NCBI GenBank assembly: GCA_026210745.1
Contig: CP110632.1
Span: 2,107,001-2,171,000, forward strand
Length of the DNA: 64,000 nt
Source of the DNA: Exobasidium rhododendri
Taxonomy: Eukaryota; Basidiomycota; Exobasidiomycetes; Exobasidiales; Exobasidiaceae
Direction of reading: 5' to 3'
Each line of letters begins with the position of its first letter. Position 1 is the first letter of the stretch. Both the position numbers and the translations under genes were made by a program. Below the pieces are notes generated by a model that saw nothing but the letters and a program-made list of their open reading frames with translations, was not told the DNA's origin and ran no database searches. Shown piece by piece: positions 22,590 through 32,554 of the stretch.

Positions 22590-23120
22590 ATGCACTTCCT
22601 TCGCATCCTCACCTGCTCGTTCTTACTCGCACTCTTTGTTATTGGCACTCTAGGGTCGGTACTCAAAGTGAAGCCCAACATGTTCCCGAGTTGCAAGCCT
22701 TGTCAGATCAAGGAAAACTGTCGCGGAGAGGACTTGGAGTGCATTCGCAAGAATTGTAATGTCCCCATGCAAGACAAGCCTGACTATCAATTCCGAGCTA
22801 GAGTTGTAGCAGGGGAGACTCAAAACACCGACACATCCATCTACGAAGTCATTGAAGACGACAAGGAAGACAAGGCAGCCACTTCGTCTGCCACCAGCTC
22901 CCTCTATGCGTACTTTGGCTATTCGAGTATTCGTCGCCCGGACGAGGGAAACGGTCTCGTGATGTTCTTGAACAATACAAAGGACGAGGATATTGCTCTC
23001 GTTGTAAGGACAAGGGAGGGCAAGCAGATCTCGTACTGGCTGGGCGCAAAGAGCAGCTGCGGTGACAAGTTAGAGTACGACAGTCGACTCAAGAGCGTGG
23101 TGGCATACGGCTACCTGTAG
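22590..23120 (+). CDS. Small secreted cysteine-containing protein
   Basis: A 176-aa protein with a strong N-terminal signal peptide (MHFLRILTCSFLLALFVIGT, cleavage probably near residue 23). The mature part has six cysteines: five clustered soon after cleavage (SCKPCQIKENC, LEC, KNC) and one near the C-terminus (SSCGDK). The middle is acidic and Ser-rich; the end looks folded (GLVMFLNNTKDEDIALVV). Intronless. I recognise no enzyme family. Small size, secretion and cysteines fit a candidate effector or cell-surface protein of a plant-associated fungus, but that is inference. Confidence 0.65.
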   Translation: MHFLRILTCSFLLALFVIGTLGSVLKVKPNMFPSCKPCQIKENCRGEDLECIRKNCNVPMQDKPDYQFRARVVAGETQNTDTSIYEVIEDDKEDKAATSSATSSLYAYFGYSSIRRPDEGNGLVMFLNNTKDEDIALVVRTREGKQISYWLGAKSSCGDKLEYDSRLKSVVAYGYL

Positions 23121-23799
23121 AGCGCAAGACCTGTAGGGCTTGTAGTGATCAGCCTGTGCTCCAAGACTTGGCTAAATATAAATGAGGCCTCTACTATGAT
23201 ATCGATCTTCCGCTTCGCCTGTCCAGACTACAATTCCTCTAAGATTCATGCATTCTCCCATTGGTAGGCAGTGAGGAGCTAGAGACAGAGGCTTGGGTAG
23301 AATAGCACCCCTTGATAGAGGTGTCGCTCTCACAACAGGAAAGCGCTGGCCACCCTTTCTACAACTTTTCATATATCGTAAGAATCTCGCAACACTACTA
23401 CGACCATCGGCTTTGAGAGTGTAAAGGGGAAGCCATCGACATCGGGTGGGCTCGTCCCCTCCATAGTACCCCATCATCTGCCAGAGCAAAGACATCACCT
23501 ACGCGGCAAGTGCTAGCACGGTGTGAAGATTAAGTGGTAGCCCGGCAAAGAAGATTGAACGGTCGTCTCAAAAAGGAAGTTCACGTTGCGCTGCGAAGAT
23601 GAGAGGCGCATCCTGAAAACCACAACTTCATGACCATCCACGGATGACCATTCATTTAGGGAATTCTGGCCTTGCGATCTTTGGTGATGGCTGTGAACAA
23701 GAGCCCGCCGCGGTCTGTCGTTCTCTATGGAAGGAGGATTATAGTGCCTCTCGATGTCCGTGGGAATCTATATTGAATCACTTTCTGCATAATATAAAG

Positions 23800-23896
23800 T
23801 TCTTGTTAGTTTAGTGGTAATGACACGCCCCTGTCACTTGTTGGCCTGTCACTTGCGTCTTCGGGCGAGACCCGGGTTCAATTCCCGGACAGGAAG
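23800..23896 (+). tRNA. tRNA-Asp (GTC) with 25-nt intron, second copy
   Basis: Identical over all 97 nt, intron included, to the tRNA at 11322-11418, but on the opposite strand. Anticodon GTC is at 23833-23835 and the intron at 23837-23861. Flanks of the two copies are unrelated, so only the gene itself is shared. A T-run terminator follows directly. Confidence 0.93.
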
Positions 23897-23906
23897 TTTT
23901 TTTTTT
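23897..23906 (+). terminator. Pol III T-run after tRNA-Asp copy 2
   Basis: A run of ten T starts one base after the tRNA discriminator G, as expected for RNA polymerase III termination. Confidence 0.7.
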
Positions 23907-24452
23907 CTTTCGCTGCTACAGCACAGGAACCTGGTGAATTTGTGGACTTCAAGCACATTCATGAAATGTCATGATGATGAGAAGCACACTTTTAATGCCG
24001 ACTCTTGCAGGGAAACGAGGCAGACAGACATTCAGCGAGTCTCGAAGTGACGGTGAGGTGGAAAGATATTTATATAATTTCGAGTCAGGCTGAAGGAAGA
24101 AGGCATCTGTCGCAGATCACAGCGATAGGGCATGCATTGGATTGCTCTCACTTCGAGGTCAGTAGGGGACTATTCTGCCCGATATCGACTCCTCTTTTGC
24201 ACGGCTCATGAATGCGCATCGGAGCGCCTTTACCTGATCATAAGAGCTCACATTAATGTCTTCACTGGTAGACTCCCAAAGGTCCATATCTACCTTCTTC
24301 TGTGCTATCAGGGAAGTACACACACTGATGTACGAGGCAATCATGCAGATGATTTTCCGGCTGGAAACTATTTTGTGAGATGACAGTAATCGTGAAGGGA
24401 ATGCGGGGGAAAAGGGGACATGAAGGATATGAAGAGTGCTAGAAAGAAGGTC

Positions 24453-25487
24453 CTACTTTGTGTCTTTGAATTCCTGGAAAATGGCAGGCAAGAAGGTGCC
24501 TAGATGCGTCGTCTCGATGTTGCAGTGTACGGCAAGATTTTGGCCGATTTGAGCTGTTCCTGAATTCGCTGCAGCGATCCAGAATCTAGATCTCAGCTCA
24601 CGCTTTCCATTTGGCAATCTTCGAACTTGGTGAGCCAAGAAGGAATTGCCGTCGTACTCGCCAGTAGAGTAGTCACCAATGAGAATGTGTCCCAAGACAA
24701 TCGTTTCGATGCCGACTTCGGCCCACTTTGTCTTGATGTAACCTAACTCTTCTGGATCGATGAAACCAATGGAAAGTCTGGCGGCATCCTGGCCAACGAA
24801 TTCATCAATGTATGATGTGGAACCAATGTTTCGCTCGGCGTACGTCTTGTTTGTCCAGTCGAGAGTTTCGGGTGTTCGCCAAGAGTATTGATGGGCTACC
24901 GGGTTCCACAATTTGTATCGCTGAGTCTCCACAGAGTGCCAGGAGAACCACCAATCGTATGCCTCTCCAGTGACTTCGGGAATCTCACTTCGAATCGCAA
25001 TCATCACTGTCCCGTTCTCCGAGATGGTGTAACCATTCTCCATAATCAAGTAGTCAGGTTCTTCCATGTATTTTGGAGATTCCCATGCCGAATATGACAA
25101 GCCAGCTGCCCAAGGCGAAGCAGAAAGACCGTTTGCAAATTCATAGTTCAAAGGTGCAACGTTGGGGTTCCAATACTTGGCGTATGGCTTGTTGAAGTCA
25201 TCGCCACGGTAGCTGAGGTAGTACTGGCTTGTGTCGTTGTTCAAAGAGCTTTCCACGTCCGACGACACTGAGCGGCTAGACGCGATGGTGGTCGCTGTTG
25301 CTAGAGCCGATGTGCTTGTGCCGGTGGGCGTTGCCGCTGGATGTCCTATGACGTGTGAGGAGGATCGGGCGACAGGAAAGGAAGAAGAACCTGCATCTTG
25401 AAACGTCGAATCCCTCTCTACCCTACGGTGCAAAGGGAACGAACCTAACACTGAATCGCAGGAGGCAAGGAGTAGCAAACAGTTCAA
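24453..25487 (-). CDS. PhlG-like (DAPG hydrolase family) protein, start unresolved
   Basis: The C-terminal ~240 residues resemble the 2,4-diacetylphloroglucinol hydrolase (PhlG) family, enzymes that cleave C-C bonds of acylphloroglucinols. The signature is DWWFSWHSVETQRYKLWNPVAHQYSW, with family-like His/Glu metal-ligand candidates, followed by LGHILIGDY and LAVHCNIETTHLGTFLPAIF. A Ser/Thr-rich stretch precedes the domain. The frame is open to 25487, but no ATG lies between the upstream stop at 25494-25496 and the conserved part; the first codons would read as a hydrophobic signal (NCLLLLASCDSVLG). A short upstream exon with the ATG is likely but I could not place it. The substrate in fungi is unknown, and detoxification of a polyketide is only a guess. 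Confidence 0.7.
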   Translation of the reverse strand: MNCLLLLASCDSVLGSFPLHRRVERDSTFQDAGSSSFPVARSSSHVIGHPAATPTGTSTSALATATTIASSRSVSSDVESSLNNDTSQYYLSYRGDDFNKPYAKYWNPNVAPLNYEFANGLSASPWAAGLSYSAWESPKYMEEPDYLIMENGYTISENGTVMIAIRSEIPEVTGEAYDWWFSWHSVETQRYKLWNPVAHQYSWRTPETLDWTNKTYAERNIGSTSYIDEFVGQDAARLSIGFIDPEELGYIKTKWAEVGIETIVLGHILIGDYSTGEYDGNSFLAHQVRRLPNGKRELRSRFWIAAANSGTAQIGQNLAVHCNIETTHLGTFLPAIFQEFKDTK

Positions 25488-26323
25488 ACTCGCTTATTTC
25501 TCAACAATTATCCGTAATGTAGTATGGTGCTTAATTCAGATCTAGCCACCGCAGGCAAGGCCGTGTAGATGCGTAGCTTGTAGAAGAGCTTCCCATCCCA
25601 CTGCCACTTGTTTCCCTCATTCGAAGTACTTCTCGTCATGCACAAGCTACAATGAGACACGCTAATATGCCAAGATCAATTGAGGACCTCCGTGGATTGA
25701 GTGCTCTCGGGTGAAAGGAGAAGTAAGCGACCAAAGAGATGTGAACCGGAGAAAGAATGAGAGAAAAGCCTAGGTTGGAATTTATCGAGACAGGGAGACA
25801 GATTGAGATACCTTCGTACTAAAGAAAGCCCTCGGAATTGCAAGCCACCAAGCCACCAGCGTGTGATGATATAATCCGAAGAAGACAAGAGATCACGGGA
25901 AATTATACAAGTAGCAATAATACTCGCACGGGGAGGAAGGTGATGAGATGAAAAGGGACCGACTCGATTGGCAAGCCTGTTCCGTGCGATCGTGCGAGTG
26001 TGTATAGAGAACAGGACAAAGACGGACTGCCTGGACTCAAAATGCGATAAGTCAAATCAATGACGACACAGATTGAATTTATTACTTGAAGGCAGTACCA
26101 GACCAAGCAAATGTAGGCTGGCAAGGGTGAGTTGTCATGTCAGTACAGCTTTGAAAGGGCTCTTTCACAAACACCGACTGGTACCGCTAGAACTGACGCC
26201 AATGATGGCTATGCAAATATCCTCCTCATCCACCTGGGAACCTTCTCAAGAGCATGTGTGGAATTTTCGATGATGATGCCTGAGGTGATACATGCAGTAG
26301 CCTGATACAAATTCTCTCTCTCT
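25488..26323. other. Intergenic, upstream of PhlG-like gene / RPT1 3' side
   Basis: It probably holds the missing first exon of the PhlG-like gene and the RPT1 3' UTR. No complete gene or RNA is recognised. Confidence 0.35.
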
Positions 26324-28054
26324 TTAATTGTAATTCGCATACAAGGCCGTGGAACTGAATTTGCTGCCAGCTCTGACGACCTTTTCAACGGCTTGTAAGA
26401 AGTCCTTCTCCGTCGCCATCTTACGTCTCGCTCGAATGGCAAACATGCCTGCCTCTGTTGCGACACTTCTCAGTTCAGCTCCCGTCGTGTTAGGGCAAAG
26501 GCGAGCAATCAAATCGAAACGAATGTCCTTTTCGACACTCATCGATCGAGCATGGATGCGTAGGATATGTGCTCGACCTTCGTTGTCAGGCAGGCCAAAT
26601 TCGACTCTTCGATCCAGTCGACCAGGTCGGAGAAGGGCGGGATCAAGTGTGTCGGGTCTGTAAGAGGGAGAGGGGGGATCGGTCAGCCTCAGAGCTTCGA
26701 TACTGCTCCGACTACTATGCTGAGAGAGGCTCACCTATTCGTTGCCATCAGCACCTTGATGTTTCCTCTGGGATCGAATCCATCGAGCTGATTGATGAGC
26801 TCCAACATGGTTCGTTGTACTTCATTGTCTCCACCAGCTCCATCGTCGAATCTGGCACCTCCAATAGCATCAACTTCATCGAAAAAGATGATGCATGCCT
26901 TCTTCGTCCTCGCCATTTCAAACAACTCTCGCACCATCCTCGCACCTTCTCCTACATACTTTTGAACCAATTCTGACCCAATGACTCGGATAAAAGTCGC
27001 ATCGGTACGATTGGCTACCGCTCTAGCACTCAGTGTCTTTCCTGTCCCTGGTGGTCCATACAGCAAGACACCCTTGGGCGGGTCTATACCTAGCGCTACG
27101 AATTTCTCCGGCTGAACAAGAAAGTTGGGAAAGATGATGATGGGGTGATCAGTGTGTGTGGTCTCCTCAAAGGCATCCTTCTGCCGTACACTCACCGCAA
27201 GCAAAGGTGTCTCTACAACCTCTCGAAGCTTTTCAATCTGTTCCTTACATCCACCCACATCTCCATATGTAACGTCTGGCTTCTCTTCGACTTGCATCAT
27301 TGTCACACTTGGATCGATCTTTGGTGGTAAGGGAATCTGAATCTGGTATTTCACTCGGTCCACACTGTCATTGGAACAAGAAAAAAACATCCCGAGGTCA
27401 GATTCGGTAGGCGCTTCATAGTACGAAAAAGCCGGCTCCTACTCACCCAACCCTCATGCCCTCCTCGATATCTGTTGGTGCGACTCTATCTCCCAATGCT
27501 ACGACGAATTTGGCGATCTGCTTGACGTTGATGACGTACTTGTCCTGCTCTTCCGGTGGTGGAGGTCCTGCCGCACCTCCAAGAGCTCCCAAGTCTCCTA
27601 CTCCATTTCTCAGATTTGCTAGTCTATTCGAGAAGCTCTGTGGATCTGCCGCTGTTGGTGCTTGTCCCGGACTGGTACCGTTCTGAGCTTGTGTAGCTGC
27701 CCCAGCGGCAGCACCGTTCTCTTCCTTTGGTTTATCTGACCCAGCCTTGATAATCTTGGTGCACCTTGCAACTTGCAAGGGCTGCTGACGCATCCTCTCA
27801 TCATCGGCCTTCAAGTCCCACAGATTCGGTGGCGCCAAACCTGTATCTGATTCCTTCACTCCCATCTTCTCGTTCACTCGCTTCTGTACCTCCTTGATCT
27901 CATTGTCGATCGACTTCAGTGCAGCCGCATATGGTCCTTGCCCATACGTCTTGAGCAGTTGAATATCACCCTCGTCTAAAGCTACAATCTTATCCTCATC
28001 CTTCTTGTCCTCGTCCGTCTTTTTGTACTTTTCCCAATCTACTTTTGGCGGCAT
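26324..28054 (-). CDS. RPT1: 26S proteasome regulatory ATPase Rpt1
   Basis: An AAA+ ATPase of the proteasome base ring that unfolds ubiquitinated substrates. There are four exons: 28054-27447, 27364-27196, 27111-26735 and 26657-26324, giving 495 aa. The N-terminus [12 protein letters not shown] is followed by a coiled coil. OB-type [19 protein letters not shown] and [20 protein letters not shown] are close to Rpt1/PSMC2. Walker A is GPPGTGKT (about residue 280), Walker [13 protein letters not shown]; arginine-finger region is [16 protein letters not shown] Gly/Ala/Pro-rich insert of about 50 residues near 110-165 makes it longer than yeast Rpt1 (467 aa). Intron 2 is 84 nt, a multiple of three with no in-frame stop. 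Shares a 366-bp divergent promoter with VMA1. Confidence 0.95.
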
Positions 28055-28420
28055 CGTGAGAGGGCGTGTAAGGAGGAGAAGAAGGTGATGGCAACAGGTA
28101 GGATTGAACGTAAGTAATAGATGCCGCTACCCAAGAGACCTTGTTCGACTCGGTATACGCGCGTTTGTTCACAGTCGCTCCAGTGTCTTTCATCTGCACG
28201 ACGTGATCGGGGCTGCATATCTGGCTCGTGATGTCTTTCCTCGAATTTGGCGAGGCTGGTACGTCTGAAGGAGGGAAGGCCAGGCAGGGCACGCTCACTT
28301 GGTCGCACGCACAGGCGGAAAAAGAGGGGCCAATCTCTATTCGTTGTATCTTTATAGAACTTTTACCTGTTCTTCCCCTACGTACTTCAACACTCTCCCT
28401 CCCCTTCGCATCCTTACATC
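28055..28420. other. Divergent promoter RPT1 / VMA1
   Basis: A 366-bp gap between two start codons pointing away from each other. I looked for the yeast proteasome element GGTGGCAAA on both strands and did not see it. No other feature was found. Confidence 0.45.
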
Positions 28421-30717
28421 ATGGCCGGTGCAATGGAGAATGCAAAGAAGAATCTGCCAAAGGTACGCCGATGACCTGTGCCTCCGACACGCCCTTATCG
28501 CTGATGAACATCTTCCTCTTGCCCCAGATTCGAGATGAGGAACGTGAAAGGAAGATTGGAAGAATCTTTGGTGTGTCTGGTCCCGTTATCGTAGCAGAGA
28601 ACATGATCGGTGCATCCATGTACGAACTGGTCCGAGTCGGTCACGATGAATTGGTCGGAGAGATCATTCGAATTGACGCCGACAAGGTCACCATTCAAGT
28701 ATACGAGGAGACAAGTGGAGTCAGTGTAGGAGATCCAGTCCTAAGTACTGGAAAGCCTCTAAGTGTCGAATTGGGTCCAGGTCTGATGGAGAATATCTAT
28801 GATGGTGAGTGACCGCGACGTCATGGGAGGTGGTGCTCATTTGTTGAATAGCATTGCTCCACAATAGGAATTCAACGACCGCTAGAAGGAATCATGAGGA
28901 AGAGCGGGGGGATCTACATTCGTGAGTGTCCCTGACAAGAAATTCTAACAGGGGCGGATCTATGAATTAACATCTTTATTTGCAGCCCGTGGTATCAACA
29001 CGCAAGCTCTAGACAGGGAGATCCAATGGGACTTTTCTCCTGTCAAGCTTCACGAAGGCGATCACATCTCCGGTGGAGACATCTATGGTTCCGTGTTTGA
29101 GAACTCGCTCCTCAAAGATCACAAAATCATGCTTGGACCTCGAGCAAGAGGAACAATCACTCACATTGCTGAAAAGGGGAGCTACGGAGTCGACGATGTG
29201 GTTTTGGAGACGGAGTTTGAGGGCGTAAAGTCAAAGCATACAATGTGTGCCCTCTGGCCTGTCCGAGCACCTAGACCAGTCAGTGAAAAGTTGATGGCAG
29301 ACACACCACTTTTGACTGGGCAACGAATTTTGGACTCGCTGTTCCCATGTGTCCAAGGTGGTACAACTGCCATTCCTGGAGCATTTGGATGTGGTAAGAC
29401 TGTCATTTCGCAAGCACTGTCAAAGTATTCCAACTCCGACATCATCACATACGTAGGATGCGGAGGTGAGTAGATGCGAAAGGGAGAAGGAAAAGAAAGG
29501 AAACTGCAGAGACTCATCCTAGCCTTGATGTCCTACAGAGCGAGGCAATGAAATGGCAGAGGTATTGGCCGAATTCCCCGAATTGACTCTCATGCGAGAA
29601 GGCGAGGAACAGCCTATCATGAAGAGGACGACCTTGGTCGCCAACACATCGAATATGCCCGTCGCAGCCCGAGAAGCGTCTATCTACACTGGAATCACCT
29701 TGTCGGAGTACTTTAGAGATCAGGGTTACAATGTAGCCATGATGGCCGACTCTACCTCTCGTTGGGCTGAAGCTCTTCGTGAGATCTCTGGTCGACTAGC
29801 AGAGATGCCTGCTGATTCCGGTTACCCTGCTTACCTGGGCTCAAAGCTGGCGTCCTTCTACGAACGTGCCGGAAAGGTCACCTGTCTCGGTTCCCCTGAA
29901 CGACAAGGAAGCGTCAGCATCGTCGGTGCCGTCTCACCACCAGGAGGAGATTTCTCTGACCCTGTCACTTCGGCTACTTTGGGAATTGTCGGTGCTTTCT
30001 GGGGTCTGGACAAGAAGCTTGCGCAACGAAAGCACTTTCCAAGGTGAGTAGTCTGGGCTTTAGTCTGGACCCAAGAACGCTACTGAAGAGGGCCGCTTTT
30101 TTCCCTTTCTTTTCTCCCCCTTTCTGCCAGTGTCAATTGGGATGTCTCGTATTCCAAGTACATCGAAGCACTAGCACCGTACTACGAATCAAATCACGCT
30201 GGCTTCACCGGCATGAGATCCACCGCCAAGTCCATCTTACAAAAGGACACTGAACTAGCGGAGATTGTCCAATTGGTCGGAAAGAGTGCGCTCGGTGAAA
30301 ATGACAAGGTAACGTTGGAAGTTGCCACGATCATCAAGAATGACTTCCTCCAACAGAACGGTGTCTCCGACTACGACGCTTACTGTCCTCAATACAAGAC
30401 GTCTGGAATGCTGAAGAACTTGGTGACTTTCCACGACTTGGCACAACGAGCAGCATCTTCCGGTGCTACCTGGGCAAAGATCAAGGAGCATTGCTCTGAT
30501 GCCATTTACGGTCTCACCCAACAAAAGGTGCGTTCTCTCTTCCGAGATGCTCATCACTGATGGCGAGAGGCATGCGCTGATTCCTCTCTTTCCACTCTTC
30601 TTTTCTTCCTTTTCTTTACAGTTCCACAATCCTAAAGACGGCGAAGAAACAATCGTCAAGGAACTCAATGCGCTATCGTCGCAGATCGAAGAGTCATTCC
30701 GAAGTCTTCAAGATTAA
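28421..30717 (+). CDS. VMA1: V-type H+-ATPase catalytic subunit A
   Basis: The ATP-hydrolysing subunit of the V1 sector, which acidifies vacuoles and endosomes. There are seven exons: 28421-28462, 28528-28804, 28868-28921, 28986-29465, 29539-30043, 30131-30527 and 30622-30717, giving 616 aa, the usual family length. The P-loop GAFGCGKT lies near residues 254-262, then YVGCGERGNEM with the catalytic Glu region formed across intron 4, [16 protein letters not shown], and [12 protein letters not shown]. The protein continues without interruption through the site where budding-yeast VMA1 carries its intein, so no intein is present. The first exon codes for only 14 residues. Introns are 63-94 nt. 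Confidence 0.96.
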
Positions 30718-30972
30718 GCAACCTTTGAGCTCTTCATTCCCTCTCTCTCTCTCTCTCTTTTTCACAATCATACTGTCGTGACTCATATATATGGAATGAT
30801 TATTTATTGTATCCCACTGGAAGATGATTGCCATTCCCTCTCTCGTGCCCGTGTTTGTTACCGTTTTGATGAGAAGTATGATGCTTTGGAGTCATGCTGA
30901 AGGAGAAGGGTAAAAGAAGGAAGGAAAGCAGCGATAGAAGGAAAGCTCCTTGTCGAACTGTCACTTGAAAAG

Positions 30973-32096
30973 TCAGGGTTTGGCATACTGTAAAGAGGTG
31001 TCAGTACGAACCAAGACAAGAAAGAAGGTCGAGGGGCAGATTCACCTTCTTTGTATGCTCGCTGGCTGCAAAATTTGCAAGAACGAGAAAGCGGTCAGAT
31101 CTACGCCGCTGTATTGTCACCGATTAGTGCCATCATCGACTCACCCAGCTTGTTGAATTTTGCTCGATCTTGATTGTAGACTTCAGCTGAAGCAGTAAGA
31201 CAGACAGTACCGGAATTTAGCCAAGCTGAGAAGTTACTGTACTTGCCTCCCCACCCGCTTTCGCTCACCAATGCTGGCCACCAAGGCATCGTCCGGATTT
31301 GGCTCTTGAAGTAGCTGCTGAATCGACATGAGGACTGATTTTCGAAGCAGAGAAAGCACTTCAGCCCTCTTCCTGCACCTATCATTCTTTTCCCCTCTTC
31401 GCTGCCTTCCTCATCGAGCCCCGTGTAAAAAAGGCTTACTCACTCGTCGACGCTTTCGTGCTTGGCTTCCACGCTTCAGCTTTGATTACTCCGACGCATA
31501 AATTCCCGTCATTGTCGACATTCGGATGATAGATTGGAGTCAGAAATCGCACCTTGGGTCCTTTAAAGGGATATTCTATTGGGAATTCGATGGCGAGCTG
31601 GAAGACACCGCCCGCATATGGCGACGAAGAAGGCTGTCAGGTGGAATGGGGTAAGGGTTGGAGAATGCATGGTATACTGTAAGCAGAGGCACGTCGTGTG
31701 TGTGTGTGTGTCATCATATTATTCTCAATCTCCTCACCCCCTGTAGCTTTGCAGTCCACTTGTAGATGTTTTCGCTGGTCGTCAATTTTACAGGTCAGCT
31801 CCAGCCTTCATCATGGAATGGTCTAATTCTCCATTCACTCACTCGTTTGTCTCGACGCCTGTGAGAGCGTGCAAATAGTCTTGTCAGCTATGTCATTTTC
31901 AATTCCACAAACACTTCCCCCCTTCCCTACGTACTAAGGCCGGGAATCGGTTCCTTTGTCAGATCGTTCAGCTCCTGCGATGCATCCCAAATGAGATAGT
32001 GTCAGCATTCAGTCTAACACATCTCAGCACAGCTTGATCTTGCCCGAGCAGAGGAAGTCACTCTCGCACCTTTACAAGCCTCTTCGAGCTAGCCAT
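30973..32096 (-). CDS. Ubiquitin-conjugating enzyme E2 (about 17 kDa)
   Basis: A small E2 assembled from nine exons: 32096-32070, 31974-31935, 31858-31843, 31774-31738, 31633-31444, 31334-31269, 31186-31145, 31065-31046 and 30987-30973. All joins keep frame and give 150 aa. It starts [23 protein letters not shown] is at 76-78 and the active-site Cys is at 86 ([17 protein letters not shown]), then [20 protein letters not shown] and a C-terminal helix ending HTKKYAKP. The AEAWKPSTK stretch and Cys86 resemble UBE2L3/UbcH7-type E2s, but assignment to a particular Ubc is not certain. Exons of 16, 20 and 15 nt make the gene nearly invisible to open-frame scans. Most introns have GTGAGN donors. Confidence 0.85.
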
Positions 32097-32554
32097 GCTT
32101 GCGTATCCTCTCTGTTGAGTGCTCGTGTTCTTGTGGAGTGTTTCAAATACAGGTGATGGAGAGTCAATCAAATAGGACGACCGACTCGGGCAAGAAGCAT
32201 GAAAGGGCGGTGAGAAGTGAAAGGCACAAAAGGGGAAAGTTGAAATTATAGCCCGTTTTTCATTTCTCCGTTGAATCTTTCATGAGAAGATGTGGCACAG
32301 GATCTCGCTCTCGCACGGACGCGGATCTCGCACTCCCTTTTTTGGGGAGAGGGGGGGGGAAACACTTGTGACATGTCGCAGGATGAAAGGCCGAGGGATG
32401 GGGAGCTTCATCACGCCCTCACCCACATGCAGAACACCTCTTGATTGAAGTTCCCGATTAAATAATTTCATTGAAACAAAATCTTCTATGTTGATATCGA
32501 CAGTGAGGCACAGATCCAAGTTACATTAAAGGGGCAAATACGGCAACCACTGTC
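32097..32554. other. Intergenic, E2 promoter / asparagine synthetase 3' side
   Basis: 458 bp upstream of the E2 start. It includes a G run near 32350 and no coding frame. Confidence 0.4.

Larger units (their letters stand above)
23121..24452. other. Intergenic, holds a tRNA-Asp gene
   Basis: Apart from the tRNA at 23800-23896 I find no supported gene. The short open frames crossing the tRNA on either strand are shadows of it. Confidence 0.4.

Noticed and set aside
28055-28420. Proteasome control element (GGTGGCAAA) in the RPT1 promoter
   Set aside because: Only GGTGATGGCAA was seen, which does not match the yeast element.
29380-29560. Possible VMA1 intein
   Set aside because: The conserved protein reads straight through the known insertion region across a normal 73-nt intron; no splicing or endonuclease blocks are present.
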